Made by a program: the position numbers and the translations under genes
Notes under the pieces: model-generated
Database searches by the model: none
The model's input: only the letters and a program-made list of their open reading frames with translations
Told to the model about the DNA's origin: nothing
In this document: positions 1 through 7,954 of the stretch, piece after piece
How the letters are laid out: each line of letters begins with the position of its first letter
How positions within the stretch are numbered: the first letter of the stretch is position 1
Origin: JALHMI01 sp964598535
GTDB lineage: Bacteria; Planctomycetota; Planctomycetia; Pirellulales; PALSA-1355
Assembly: GCA_964598535.1 (NCBI GenBank)
Contig: CAZRCI010000009.1
Coordinates: 91,287 to 155,286 of the forward strand
Length of the DNA: 64,000 nt
Direction of reading: 5' to 3'

Positions 1-617
1 CTCAGCCGACTTAGAATGGCGCCCCGGCTAGGATACAGATAGTAGCTGGGCACGAACGTCAGGCCCGCGAGCACGAGCACCAGCACGGCCGCGAGCCAGC
101 CGGGCCACTGAAGCACATAGAGATAAAACGCCACGATGTTCCAGTACGACGGAAACCCCACGAAGTAACCATCGCTCGTTTTGGCCTGGGTTTGGCAAAA
201 CCCGTACGCGCTTGCGACGAGCGCCACCACGAGTACCCACGATAAGCTTTCGGGCACGATCTCGGCGCGCCACATCAGGAGCAGCGGCAGGCTGGTAAAC
301 GTGTGGTAGTCGATAATGTCGTCCAGCTTTGCCCCGTCGAAGCCGGGAATCAACTCCTTGACGCGCAATCGCCTCGCCAGTGAACCGTCGGTCGCGTCGA
401 CGAGACAGGCCGCAAGCATCAGCGCGAACGCCAGGCGAAACGACTCGCTCGTGCCTTCGACGATCGCCACCGCCATTCCCGCGGCGAGCACGATGCCGAC
501 GGCCGTAAACGCATGGGCGATCCACGCGACCCAGGCCGGCCAGGGCGGTTGCTCGAAGTGGTTGTTGCCATGCAAAGGCGGCGACAACGGTTGCGTATCG
601 TGTTCGCGTTGAATCAT
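1..617 (-). CDS. pcs: Phosphatidylcholine synthase (CDP-alcohol phosphatidyltransferase), 3' end outside window
   Basis: The frame is open from ATG at 617 to the window edge (205 codons, no stop), so the C-terminus is missing. It is a multi-pass inner-membrane enzyme expected to condense choline with CDP-diacylglycerol, giving phosphatidylcholine and CMP. The CDP-alcohol phosphotransferase signature is visible: D77-G78, A81-R82, then G95, D99 and D103. The 12-residue spacer between AR and G and the segment GFPSYWNIVAFYLYVL near residue 154 resemble bacterial Pcs rather than PgsA, PssA or cardiolipin synthases. It lies 13 bp downstream of a choline-transporter-like gene on the same strand, which supports choline as substrate. 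The family call is from remembered signatures; the choline specificity is inference strengthened by context. Confidence 0.85.
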   Translation of the reverse strand, partial: MIQREHDTQPLSPPLHGNNHFEQPPWPAWVAWIAHAFTAVGIVLAAGMAVAIVEGTSESFRLAFALMLAACLVDATDGSLARRLRVKELIPGFDGAKLDDIIDYHTFTSLPLLLMWRAEIVPESLSWVLVVALVASAYGFCQTQAKTSDGYFVGFPSYWNIVAFYLYVLQWPGWLAAVLVLVLAGLTFVPSYYLYPSRGAILSRL

Positions 618-630
618 ACGATCTCGTGAA

Positions 631-2250
631 TTATCTGTCGGTGGTCGTTGAAAACTCTATTTCCGGCGGTTGCTGATTCGCGTCCCGAGGGGGAGGCATC
701 GGAATCGGCTGAGGAGGATCCCACTGCGCCGTCAAGCGTGACACGATTGGCATCAGGATGAGCCCCGTGACCGCGGCCACCGTGCGAACTGGAAACAGCG
801 TGGCGGCGCCCGTCTCGTCCATCCAGGCGGCGTTTTCCCCTGGCAGCCAGGCCGCGAACAACTCGCCGTAGGGGATAAACTGCGGTACGCGCAAGATCGG
901 CTCTCCGCCTCCCAGACGCAGCACGAGCGAGACGGCGAACGCTACCATCGATCCCGTTCGATTTACGCGCGAATCGAAAAGCGCATAGAGAAGTTGTGGA
1001 AACAGCAGCACGAACACCAGGTCGCTCGTAAAAAACCAGAGTCGCTGCACGCTTTGAACTTCGAGAGCCAGGATTGCGGCCAAGGCGCCAAGTAACAAGA
1101 TCGACGTTCGAATCACTCTCCTCATCCCGGCGGTCGACACGTTGGGAAGGACCAGCGATCGGACCATGTTCCAACTGATCATCGAGCCGGCCGACAGGAT
1201 CGAGGCACTGAAGCTCGAGGTCACCGCGCCCACGATCGCGGTGAGCCCGAGGATCGCCACCAGCGGAGGCAGAGCATATTGAAACAGTAGCGGGAGGGCC
1301 ATCGTCGGCGATGTTGCCAACTGTTCGCGAGCGCTGTCCGACCAGTGTGGATAGGCGAATGCGATCATACCCAGCAGCAGCGGGGGAATCGTGAGCACCA
1401 TGGTGATCAGGCCCGCGACGATGGAATGCCATTGGGCCTTGGTAGGGGTCTCGCAGGCTTGGATGCGTTGAAAGTAGCAGTTCCAGGGGATGCCCCCCAG
1501 TACGAGCATGATCGAGAGATCCCACCAGCCCACGATGCGGGGCGAAGTCCAAAAGCCGTCCGGGGTTGGCGACGGAAATAGGAATGCCGCGGTTCCGTGC
1601 GCGGTCGAGTACGTGTTCCAGACGGAGAGCCATCCGCCGGCCGCTCCCACGGCGATCGGCAAGGCGATCAGCAGTCCGAACGGGATCAGCGCGAATTGCA
1701 CGGTGTCGGTATAGCCAATGCTCCACATGCCTCCCCAAATGGTATAGAGCGTTACGACCCCCGCCGAAACCAGAATGGCAGTCGTGAGATTCAGACCGAG
1801 CATTACCCCGAACGTTGCCCCGATCGCGACAAGCAGTTCTGCGCTCCAAAAAATCTCTCCGAGCAGCGCCGGCGCCGAGAGCACCACCGACCAGTGGTGT
1901 CCAAACCGTGCGGTAAGTGGATCGACCAGGGTGACGAATTCGAGCTCGCGCATCCTGCGAGCGAAGAACATGCCACCCAAGACAAGGCTCAGGCCGAAAC
2001 ACATGCCTCCTTGCCAGCCGGAAGCGATGCTGGTCATCGCGCCTTCGGCGGTTCCGAGCAGATAACCACCGTCGATCCAGGTGGCGGCCATGGTGATGGT
2101 CGCCATCCAAAAGGGCATGGCGCGCCCGGCGACGAGGAGTTCTGTCGCGCTGCCGACTGTGATCCTACGAGACGCCCGCCACCCGACGGCGAGAAAGACA
2201 AGATACAGGAGAGAAACGGTTGCGATGCCCGCCCAGTTCACGTCCTGCAT
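631..2250 (-). CDS. Sodium:solute symporter of the high-affinity choline transporter (CHT/SLC5A7) type
   Basis: 539 residues with about 13 hydrophobic segments, normal for the SSS family. Several blocks resemble animal CHT1 rather than proline, glucose or acetate SSS members: TWIDGGYLLGTAE (57-69), a block around 83-110 ending in the VDPL motif, the PALLGEIFW block (127-135), TLYTIWGGMWSIGYTD (167-182) and GGIPWNCYFQR (252-262). Expected role is Na+-driven uptake of choline. It is the middle gene of a three-gene minus-strand unit: 14 bp after the secreted hydrolase and 13 bp before phosphatidylcholine synthase. The C-terminal tail after the last membrane segment is proline-rich and cytoplasmic. 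Choline specificity is inferred from similarity and from the neighbour that would consume choline; a related quaternary amine cannot be excluded. Confidence 0.85.
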   Translation of the reverse strand: MQDVNWAGIATVSLLYLVFLAVGWRASRRITVGSATELLVAGRAMPFWMATITMAATWIDGGYLLGTAEGAMTSIASGWQGGMCFGLSLVLGGMFFARRMRELEFVTLVDPLTARFGHHWSVVLSAPALLGEIFWSAELLVAIGATFGVMLGLNLTTAILVSAGVVTLYTIWGGMWSIGYTDTVQFALIPFGLLIALPIAVGAAGGWLSVWNTYSTAHGTAAFLFPSPTPDGFWTSPRIVGWWDLSIMLVLGGIPWNCYFQRIQACETPTKAQWHSIVAGLITMVLTIPPLLLGMIAFAYPHWSDSAREQLATSPTMALPLLFQYALPPLVAILGLTAIVGAVTSSFSASILSAGSMISWNMVRSLVLPNVSTAGMRRVIRTSILLLGALAAILALEVQSVQRLWFFTSDLVFVLLFPQLLYALFDSRVNRTGSMVAFAVSLVLRLGGGEPILRVPQFIPYGELFAAWLPGENAAWMDETGAATLFPVRTVAAVTGLILMPIVSRLTAQWDPPQPIPMPPPRDANQQPPEIEFSTTTDR

Positions 2251-2264
2251 AACTCGAGGGCCTC

Positions 2265-3440
2265 TTATTGCGCCGCTACCGAGCCATTTGCAGCCGAGCC
2301 ATTGACTGTCAAATCGTCCGCTGTCAAATCGTCGGCGAACAGCGTGCCAACAGCGGTGACTAACTCGAGCTCCGTGTCCTTGCCTGAGGCGTCATCCGGG
2401 GTCGGGCTCGAGGGCGAAACGCCCTCGGCGATGGGGGCCAGGTCAGCGGAATAAACGCCAGCAGGAGCGGATAAGAGAATGGACCGTATGCGGGCCATGA
2501 GTCCTGCCGACCGCATATAGAGCTCGAACAGATGCCGATTGCCCACTTGATTGCTGGCATCGATTTGCGTGACCTTGGAAGCTTGCGGTCCGAGCGCGCG
2601 CCGATTGATGCCTAGATGGCCGAGCGCAATGTGACCGGAACGCCAGCCCGAGATGAGTTCATAGTGTTTCAACAAGCGGTCGGCGCAGTTATTCACCAAC
2701 AGCATGTGCGACGTCATGGTGAGCGCCTGTCCATGAAATCGCCCCGGCAAGATCCAGTGGCTATCCAAGGCCGAGGCTAAGAGCACCACGTTTACCGGTG
2801 TACGCTCGGGGTGCACCCTTTCGAGAACCTGGCCGCGCAGTTGTCCACCGCCTAGCAGATGTAGAGCGCCGGTCGTGGCTCGCGCGCCAAAGCTATGGGC
2901 CCATAAGCTCAGCGGAGTGTTTGGATCCAGCCGATCCACGAACCACGCAAGGTAATAGGATGTCGTATCGGTGCGGGCGGCCTTGGCGCGAGCATCTTGG
3001 AGCGGGCCGCCCGACTTTTCGCTGGGCCACGACCAGGCGATGTAGCGAATAGGCCGTTCATCGGCGCGCCGCGCCAAGGCGCGATAGCTGGTCCAAGCCC
3101 GCTCGAAGGCCTCCGACGCCGAAAGTCGATTTCCATGGACGTACACCACGGTTGTCATCCGCGGACTTTCAGCCGCCAGCAACTCGTCGAGCTCCGCACG
3201 TGTCCAGTGTTGCTGGCAGTTGTAGCGCCAGAATTTAAGCCGCGGCGTTTCGCAGTTGCTGGCACAGCCGAGGCCGCGATCGCTTACGAGCCACAGTTGA
3301 TCTTGAGGGCGAAGCCCGCAGCATCCGCCGGAAGCAGAAACCGCTGGCATTGCCAGATGCCAGGCAGATGCAACGACGAGTGCGGCCAGCACGTTGTGGC
3401 GAGTGGGCAGCAATGTGCGATGGATATCGTCCATGAGCAT
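2265..3440 (-). CDS. Secreted alpha/beta-hydrolase (lipase/esterase-like)
   Basis: 391 residues with an N-terminal hydrophobic export segment (about 16-36) followed by a Cys-rich stretch. The alpha/beta-hydrolase core shows an HGN oxyanion-hole motif (102-104), a nucleophile elbow AHSFG with Ser183, a candidate Asp226 in SALDSHW, and a His near 271. The last 25 residues are degenerate five-residue repeats (ADDLT, ADDLT, NGSAA, NGSVA), encoded by 15-bp tandem DNA repeats at about 2275-2335. It opens the unit with the choline-type symporter and phosphatidylcholine synthase. Release of choline or fatty acids from lipids outside the membrane is therefore conceivable, but the substrate cannot be read from the sequence. 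The start may be at the first ATG or a Met two codons later. Confidence 0.7.
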   Translation of the reverse strand: MLMDDIHRTLLPTRHNVLAALVVASAWHLAMPAVSASGGCCGLRPQDQLWLVSDRGLGCASNCETPRLKFWRYNCQQHWTRAELDELLAAESPRMTTVVYVHGNRLSASEAFERAWTSYRALARRADERPIRYIAWSWPSEKSGGPLQDARAKAARTDTTSYYLAWFVDRLDPNTPLSLWAHSFGARATTGALHLLGGGQLRGQVLERVHPERTPVNVVLLASALDSHWILPGRFHGQALTMTSHMLLVNNCADRLLKHYELISGWRSGHIALGHLGINRRALGPQASKVTQIDASNQVGNRHLFELYMRSAGLMARIRSILLSAPAGVYSADLAPIAEGVSPSSPTPDDASGKDTELELVTAVGTLFADDLTADDLTVNGSAANGSVAAQ

Positions 3441-3686
3441 GCTGTTTGACGGTGCTGGCGCGAAGGGGGACCGTTGGTTTCCGGAAGTGCGGACTACGAA
3501 ATTCAGAGGCGACTACGAGCCTCACGTAGAATGTAGCACTTTTTCAACCTGGGCGAGGTAATTTTTCATCGTGTTGCCAAAACTCAACGCGCCGTACTTG
3601 CCGCCGCATCGCCGCGAGGTAGAGTTGCTTGCCGGGGGATTGAGATGTTCGCTCGGTATTCATTCGTCGTGTCGGAGCTAACAGTC

Positions 3687-3959
3687 ATGAAGAGGCTGCT
3701 GATTCTCGGGAGCGTAGTGCTTGTAGCCGGTGCATGCGGCTGCCGGGGGGGGCGCGGAACGACTGCGTATCGTCCTTGCGTGCCTGCTCAGCCGTGCTGT
3801 GCGCCTGCCTGCTCGTCGGTTACGGAATTTACATCGAGTCCGGAAGGCTACTCGGTTGGACCAACAACCGTGATGCCGGCGCCCTCGCTTTCGACGCCTA
3901 CCACCGTGGGGCCTGCGACAACGATCCCGGGGCCCGAGGCATACACGCCCGCTCCGTAG
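3687..3959 (+). CDS. Small putative lipoprotein, Cys/Pro/Thr-rich
   Basis: 90 residues from ATG at 3687, chosen because MKRLLILGSVVLVAGACGC is a good lipoprotein signal with a lipobox-like VAGAC. An upstream Met at 3645 would add 14 residues ahead of the signal and is less likely. The mature part is short, with several Cys (CVPAQPCCAPAC) followed by a Pro/Thr/Ser-rich tail typical of an unfolded surface linker. No domain is recognised. The gene stands alone: the next gene starts about 365 bp downstream, and the upstream neighbour is divergent. Function unknown; probably membrane-anchored in the periplasm or on the surface. Confidence 0.6.
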   Translation: MKRLLILGSVVLVAGACGCRGGRGTTAYRPCVPAQPCCAPACSSVTEFTSSPEGYSVGPTTVMPAPSLSTPTTVGPATTIPGPEAYTPAP

Positions 3960-4324
3960 GTGGATATTTCCACCGCGAAACGCAGGGTTGGGAGTGTGCT
4001 GAGCCGCACCCTCGCATGTCGGGCAGGCTTTTGCGTTGTCTGGCGTTTCGAGCGGCCGTTACCGATCGATTTGAGCGGTTGCTCGCCCGAGCATTCCCTG
4101 CCCAGAGGGCTGCAGCCGCTGCATGCCGCATAATTGTTATGCGCGACGCGGTGTGGCCGCGCGTTTGGAGAGTTTCAATCGCGTGGCCGGCACCAGTTTC
4201 GCCGTTGCCAATTAAAATAGAGCGGAGGCGCTGCTTGCGCGCCCGGCCCGCGATGGCGCGGCGTCACGATTATTTTATCTCACGTGCACGGACGCCCTTC
4301 TTATCGGGACACATTGCCGTGCGA
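3960..4324. other. Intergenic stretch, no feature recognised
   Basis: The reading frame of the downstream gene stays open through this segment back to about 3734, but the translation is Arg-rich, lacks a signal and overlaps the lipoprotein gene in another frame. I treat it as non-coding leader. No RNA fold, repeat or promoter could be supported by eye. Confidence 0.4.
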
Positions 4325-5263
4325 ATGACGCTGTTCGCTCTCTTGTTGTGGGGCGGGCTCCAGGCTGTCGCCCAGGAATCCACGGCCAACGGAAAAGGCC
4401 CGGTCCTTGGCGGTGAAGTCACCACCAAGCTCAAGCTGGGGGTCACGGTCCAGGCCACGGGCAATATGTTTCGCGGCGTCGCCACCATTCCGATTCCGTC
4501 CGAGTGGCCTGAGCAAAAGGTCAAGATCCTCAACGAGGACGTTACCGCAAACGTCAAGCGTGTCACGGAACGCGACATCTCGGGCGGCGGTGGGCTCAAA
4601 CAAATGGTCGTTGAAATTCCGCAGCTTGGCGGCGGTCAACAAGCGCATGCGATCGTGATCTACGAGATTACGCGTCGTAAGATGCAGCCGCCCGCCGACA
4701 CGTCGATTTATCGCATTCCAAAACGGCTCGATCGGGCGATGCAACTCAATTTGGGGCCGAGCCCGATGATCGAAAGCAAGCATCCTAAGATTGTCGCCGC
4801 GGCCAAGGAGGCAGTTGCCGACGCGGGCACCGTCTGGGAGCAGGTCGCCGCACTCGCCAGCTATGTGCGCACCCACGTGAAGTTCAAGGAGGGGCCACTT
4901 AAAGGAGCCGCAAGGGCGCTGCACGATGGTGAAGGCTATACCGACGAACTCGTGTCTTTGTTCGTCGCGATGTGCCGTTCGCAGAAGATTCCCGCGCGCA
5001 CGGTGTTCGTTAAGGGCGATTGCTACGCGGAGTTCTATCTTGAAGATGACGATGGTGAAGGGTACTGGTTTCCCTGCGTCCTCGTCGGCAGCGCCCCGAT
5101 TGGCACGCTTGATGAAGTACGCCCCGCGCTGCAAAAGGGCGACAACTTCAAAAACCCTGAGGACACGAAGGAAAAACTTCGCTACGTCCGCGAGTTTTTT
5201 CAGGCGTCGGGACGCGGCGGCAGCCCCAAGGTGGAGTTCATCTCGGAACCGGTCGCCGATTGA
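4325..5263 (+). CDS. Secreted transglutaminase-fold protein without the canonical triad
   Basis: 312 residues from ATG at 4325 with a signal peptide ending near AVAQ-ES (residue 17). An alternative ATG at 4253 would add 24 residues before the signal. Residues 165-250 follow the transglutaminase-like layout: a helix, a DELVSLFVAMCRSQKIPAR block (207-225), a strand with CYAEFYL (233-239), and GYWFP (246-250). Where family members carry Cys, His and Asp, this protein appears to have Thr206 (Tyr205 adjacent), Asp232 and Val252. The fold assignment is reasonably firm. The missing triad is read from a by-eye alignment, so the protein may be a non-catalytic binding or structural module. It stands alone between a lipoprotein gene and a convergent metalloprotease gene. 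Confidence 0.65.
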   Translation: MTLFALLLWGGLQAVAQESTANGKGPVLGGEVTTKLKLGVTVQATGNMFRGVATIPIPSEWPEQKVKILNEDVTANVKRVTERDISGGGGLKQMVVEIPQLGGGQQAHAIVIYEITRRKMQPPADTSIYRIPKRLDRAMQLNLGPSPMIESKHPKIVAAAKEAVADAGTVWEQVAALASYVRTHVKFKEGPLKGAARALHDGEGYTDELVSLFVAMCRSQKIPARTVFVKGDCYAEFYLEDDDGEGYWFPCVLVGSAPIGTLDEVRPALQKGDNFKNPEDTKEKLRYVREFFQASGRGGSPKVEFISEPVAD

Positions 5264-5297
5264 CGGCGAGGCGAGGCTATTCGGGACGCGACGGCGT

Positions 5298-6236
5298 TCA
5301 TCGTCGCGGTTTCGGCAGCGCCAACCATAGGAACGCCAGCGCGGCGGCCGCCAGGATCCAGCTTTCCGGCTCGGGGACCAGGATCCAGCCAATATCCTGG
5401 AATGCCGCCAGATCGAGGTGCGTGGGGACTTCGCGCACCCCGCGCGGCGTCGACGAATCCATCAGCAGGCTTTGCGGGACGCCGTCGACAGTGCTTTGAA
5501 TTCCCGACGCGAAATGCGAGCCGTATTGATCGAGCGGTACGGGGCCGCCGTATGCCGCCATCGCGGCCGGTCCATGAAAGAAGACGCCCGACTCGGTTTC
5601 TTCGACCCAGCGGAACCAGGACGCCGCTTCTCCCATGCCGAGCAAGTGGCCAATCTCGTGAATCGCGGTCGTCAGGAAGTCGGATTTGGTCGAGTCGAGC
5701 CCTGCGGTCGTGGCGCCGAAGTGCCATTCAAACTCGCTGCTGTGAAAGAACGTGATCGAGCCCATGGCTACCCCAAAATCGTGGGGCAATGGGACGGCGG
5801 CGCCGATTTGGCCACGGGTGTGAACCGCATCGATAAATTCGGCCGGCCCGGTGGCCGTGACGCTACGCACGCTGTTGGCGAAGCCTAGCACGCCGGCAAC
5901 AGGGATCTGGCGACCGCCAACATAGACGACGACCGTGTCGGCCGCGACGGCGCGATCGGTAACGACCACGGATTGAAACGTCGACGGATGAAATACCGTC
6001 GCCGACCAACTGGCTTCGCCGACGGGCTGAATTGGCGCGAGACGGTCGAGAAACCGGTAGTACGCTGCCGCCAATTCGAGCGTCGCACGCCGTTCGAGTC
6101 CCGCGGCGGTAGAAGCGTCGAAAAAGCCGTCCGTGTCGAGACTGTAGTCGAATTCGATTTTCAGTGGACCTGCATGCGCCGTTGCGGAAAACGCGCAACA
6201 AGCGAGTGCAATCAAAGTGGTCTGATACTTCAGCAT
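5298..6236 (-). CDS. PEP-CTERM-anchored zinc metalloprotease-like protein
   Basis: 312 residues with a signal peptide (cleavage near AHA-GP, residue 22), a metalloprotease core and a C-terminal PEP-CTERM sorting signal: VPEPESW at 287-293, a hydrophobic helix, then KPRR. The zinc motif HEIGH (193-197) is followed by LLGMGEAASW. This is the variant seen in other PEP-CTERM matrixin-like proteins, where a more distant His (for example H241 in GSHFASG) may be the third ligand. LMDSST (258-263) looks like the Met-turn and LDLAAFQDIGW closes the fold. Expected to be exported, then processed by an exosortase and retained at the surface. No exosortase gene is in this window. The protease substrate is unknown. 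Confidence 0.8.
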   Translation of the reverse strand: MLKYQTTLIALACCAFSATAHAGPLKIEFDYSLDTDGFFDASTAAGLERRATLELAAAYYRFLDRLAPIQPVGEASWSATVFHPSTFQSVVVTDRAVAADTVVVYVGGRQIPVAGVLGFANSVRSVTATGPAEFIDAVHTRGQIGAAVPLPHDFGVAMGSITFFHSSEFEWHFGATTAGLDSTKSDFLTTAIHEIGHLLGMGEAASWFRWVEETESGVFFHGPAAMAAYGGPVPLDQYGSHFASGIQSTVDGVPQSLLMDSSTPRGVREVPTHLDLAAFQDIGWILVPEPESWILAAAALAFLWLALPKPRR

Positions 6237-6727
6237 GGCAGAGTTCCCTTGGAGGGAATGGAACCCGCGACGCTCGGCGCCTCCGTGTCGTGTCGCAGCA
6301 CAGGGGCGACCAGAGCGTGCGGTCCCAGGGTTACAAGTTTCGAAGTGGCCGTGAACGCTGGTTCAGATTCTTGGTGCACGCCGACGATCTCGCCGGCCAA
6401 GCCCGATCGCGGCGACGGCGCCCAACGTCATCAGAGCCCAGCTCCTGACGACGTATAACTCGATCGACAAGTCCAAGTCAGGAACTAAGTCAGCACTGAC
6501 GAGGACGAGTAACGTCTCTGAGGAACTGAGCCACGAAAGCGTCTTCGAGAAGAGACGCGAGAGGCGGGCGACCGACAGGTAGGCTGGCTTATTGAGACTC
6601 AGTTTCAGTAGTGGATGGTAGCCGTTCTCTGTGTCCCGTCAATTTCCATTCCGCGCAAAAGGAACAAAAGGAAATTGAGGAGACGAGCTATTCATCCGCC
6701 AGGGTAGCTCGTAACGTAGAGAGCAGA
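6237..6727. other. Intergenic stretch upstream of RNase P RNA
   Basis: No convincing reading frame. It should hold the divergent promoters of the metalloprotease gene (minus) and RNase P RNA (plus), but I could not fix -35/-10 boxes. A short inverted repeat (6539-6544 with 6553-6558) is too weak to call. Confidence 0.4.
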
Positions 6728-7151
6728 GAGATTCGGAGCGGACCGGGCGGCCGCTCGGGGGCGCTTGTACGCTCCCGGGAGGAAAGTCCGGGCTCCTTAG
6801 AGCAGGGTGGTGGGTAACGCCCACCGGCCGCAAGGCCCGGGAAAGTGCAACAGAAAGCAAACCGCCACAGCGGCGGCTTCGGCCGCCGACGGTAAGGGTG
6901 AAACGGTGAGGTAAGAGCTCACCAGCAGGCTGGGTGACCAGCCTGGCTAGGTAAACCCCACCCGGAGCAAGGCCAAACAGAGTGGATTGAAACGTACGTT
7001 TCAAACGGGTCGGCTCGGCCCGTCCGACACTCGGGTAGGCTGCTAGAGGCGTCGGGCAACCGGTGCCCCAGAGAAATGGCCGCTCCCCCGCGACAGCGCA
7101 CGCGCTGTCGCGGGGGAACAGAACCCGGCTTACAGGTTCGCTCCGAGTCTC
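6728..7151 (+). ncRNA. rnpB: RNase P RNA (bacterial type A)
   Basis: The catalytic RNA of RNase P, which matures tRNA 5' ends. Universally conserved segments appear in order: GAGGAAAGTCCGGGCTCC near 6779, the GTGCAACAGAAAGCAAACCGCC block near 6845, GGTAAGGGTGAAACGGTG near 6892, GTAAACCCCACCCGGAGCAA near 6951, GGGTAGGCTGCTAGAGG near 7033 and CAGAACCCGGCTTACAG near 7120. The ends are set by helix P1: 6728-6740 pairs with 7139-7151 with a single G-U. The 3' domain carries an unusually long GC hairpin (about 7085-7117). A T-rich stretch follows the 3' end. Confidence 0.97.
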
Positions 7152-7160
7152 TTTTTATTT

Positions 7161-7179
7161 GCCCTAAACATTGCAGGGC
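7161..7179. terminator. Short hairpin between RNase P RNA and the convergent RHH gene
   Basis: GCCCT at 7161-7165 pairs with AGGGC at 7175-7179 around a 9-nt loop, between two convergent transcription units. It begins three bases past the stop codon of the minus-strand gene. On the plus strand a T-rich stretch precedes it rather than follows it, so terminator function is uncertain. Confidence 0.35.
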
Positions 7180-7181
7180 AC

Positions 7182-7589
7182 TTAGGCTGCGGGCTCTGCC
7201 GACATACCCACTTCGGCCGGAACCAGGTCGTCATCGATCTGTTGCAGAAGCTTCGAGATGCACAGCTTGTTCATGCTGGTGTGCCGATCGTGAGCCTCCG
7301 ACTTGAGCGATTCATGCAAGCTCTTGGGGAGCCGAACGGTGATCACACGCGTGGGTTCACGTGGGCCACCAGGCAAGTCGGCGTCGCACTCGCGTAGCTT
7401 GGCGAGCATCTGCTGAATCTTTTGATAATCGGGGGACTGCTCAAATTGGGCAAGAGCTTCGGGCGTTCGGTACATTTGCCGCACGATTCCATCCACGCCC
7501 AGCACTTCGCGGAAGAAGGTCACCCAGCTCGGACGCTGCTCGAAAATCTCCTCCGCCGCGCGAAAGACATCTTGTCGTTGTTCGCTCAT
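7182..7589 (-). CDS. Ribbon-helix-helix / HicB-like C-terminal domain protein
   Basis: 136 residues from ATG at 7589, preferred over an in-frame start 13 codons upstream because AGGAGAG sits just ahead of it. The N-terminal half is helical and unrecognised. The C-terminal part (about 80-120) has the ribbon-helix-helix pattern RVITVRLPKSLHESLKSEA, a turn, then SMNKLCISKLLQQI. This is typical of HicB-like antitoxins and Arc/MetJ DNA-binding proteins, so the protein probably dimerises and binds DNA. No HicA-type toxin or other small partner gene is adjacent, so a toxin-antitoxin role is not supported; a stand-alone regulator is more likely. Confidence 0.65.
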   Translation of the reverse strand: MSEQRQDVFRAAEEIFEQRPSWVTFFREVLGVDGIVRQMYRTPEALAQFEQSPDYQKIQQMLAKLRECDADLPGGPREPTRVITVRLPKSLHESLKSEAHDRHTSMNKLCISKLLQQIDDDLVPAEVGMSAEPAA

Positions 7590-7900
7590 GCTCACTCTCC
7601 TGAAACGAAAGGGGAAAGCGGATCGCATAGTATCGACCCTACCACGCCCTAATCGTAATAGGCTTACAAGTCACAGCACGAATGTCATTGCTGTCATAGC
7701 ACTTGCGTCGATTTTTATGAAGCCGCTGAAACCCCGGGCAGGGCTGCCTTAATTGCGGGCATCACGGCTGTGCCTAAAAAGTAGGCACACGGCATTTTCT
7801 TGTTTTACTAAGTGTCTAGTTACGGTGTCAAAAAATCCCTGGATTTTCTGGTGCTAGCGGTGCTGTGACTGCATTGCTCGGTCGACGACGTGGAAATAAG
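7590..7900. other. Intergenic stretch with an inverted repeat
   Basis: No gene seen. It contains the upstream region of the RHH gene and an 8-bp-stem inverted repeat at 7770-7790. The base composition is more AT-rich than the neighbouring genes. Confidence 0.4.
7770..7790. repeat. Inverted repeat TGTGCCTA-n5-TAGGCACA
   Basis: A perfect 8-bp stem around loop AAAAG, followed on the plus strand by a T-rich stretch. It lies about 180 bp upstream of the RHH-protein start. It could be an operator for that DNA-binding protein or a fossil terminator; the sequence does not decide. Confidence 0.4.
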
Positions 7901-7934
7901 AAAGGGTATTCACGGGATCTCGTGAATACCCTTT
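7901..7934 (-). terminator. Strong stem-loop terminator after the sugar-isomerase-like gene
   Basis: A perfect 14-bp stem (7901-7914 with 7921-7934) around a 6-nt loop, 20 bp beyond the stop of the minus-strand gene at 7955. One arm begins with AAA and the other ends in TTT, giving a short U tract in either direction. This is the best rho-independent terminator candidate in this part of the window. Confidence 0.7.
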
Positions 7935-7954
7935 GAGTTATTTGTTTGGGTTGT

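Noticed and set aside
1597..2454. 285-residue plus-strand frame opposite the symporter gene
   Set aside because: Composition is Arg/His/Pro-rich without any domain, and the opposite strand encodes a clear transporter; it is a GC-rich shadow.
5298..6236. Loss of the third zinc ligand in the PEP-CTERM protease as an inactivating mutation
   Set aside because: Similar HExxH-LGxG variants seem to be normal for this PEP-CTERM group, with a more distant ligand, so inactivation is not supported.
7182..7589. Toxin-antitoxin pair
   Set aside because: Only the RHH protein is present; no small toxin-like gene adjoins it on either strand.
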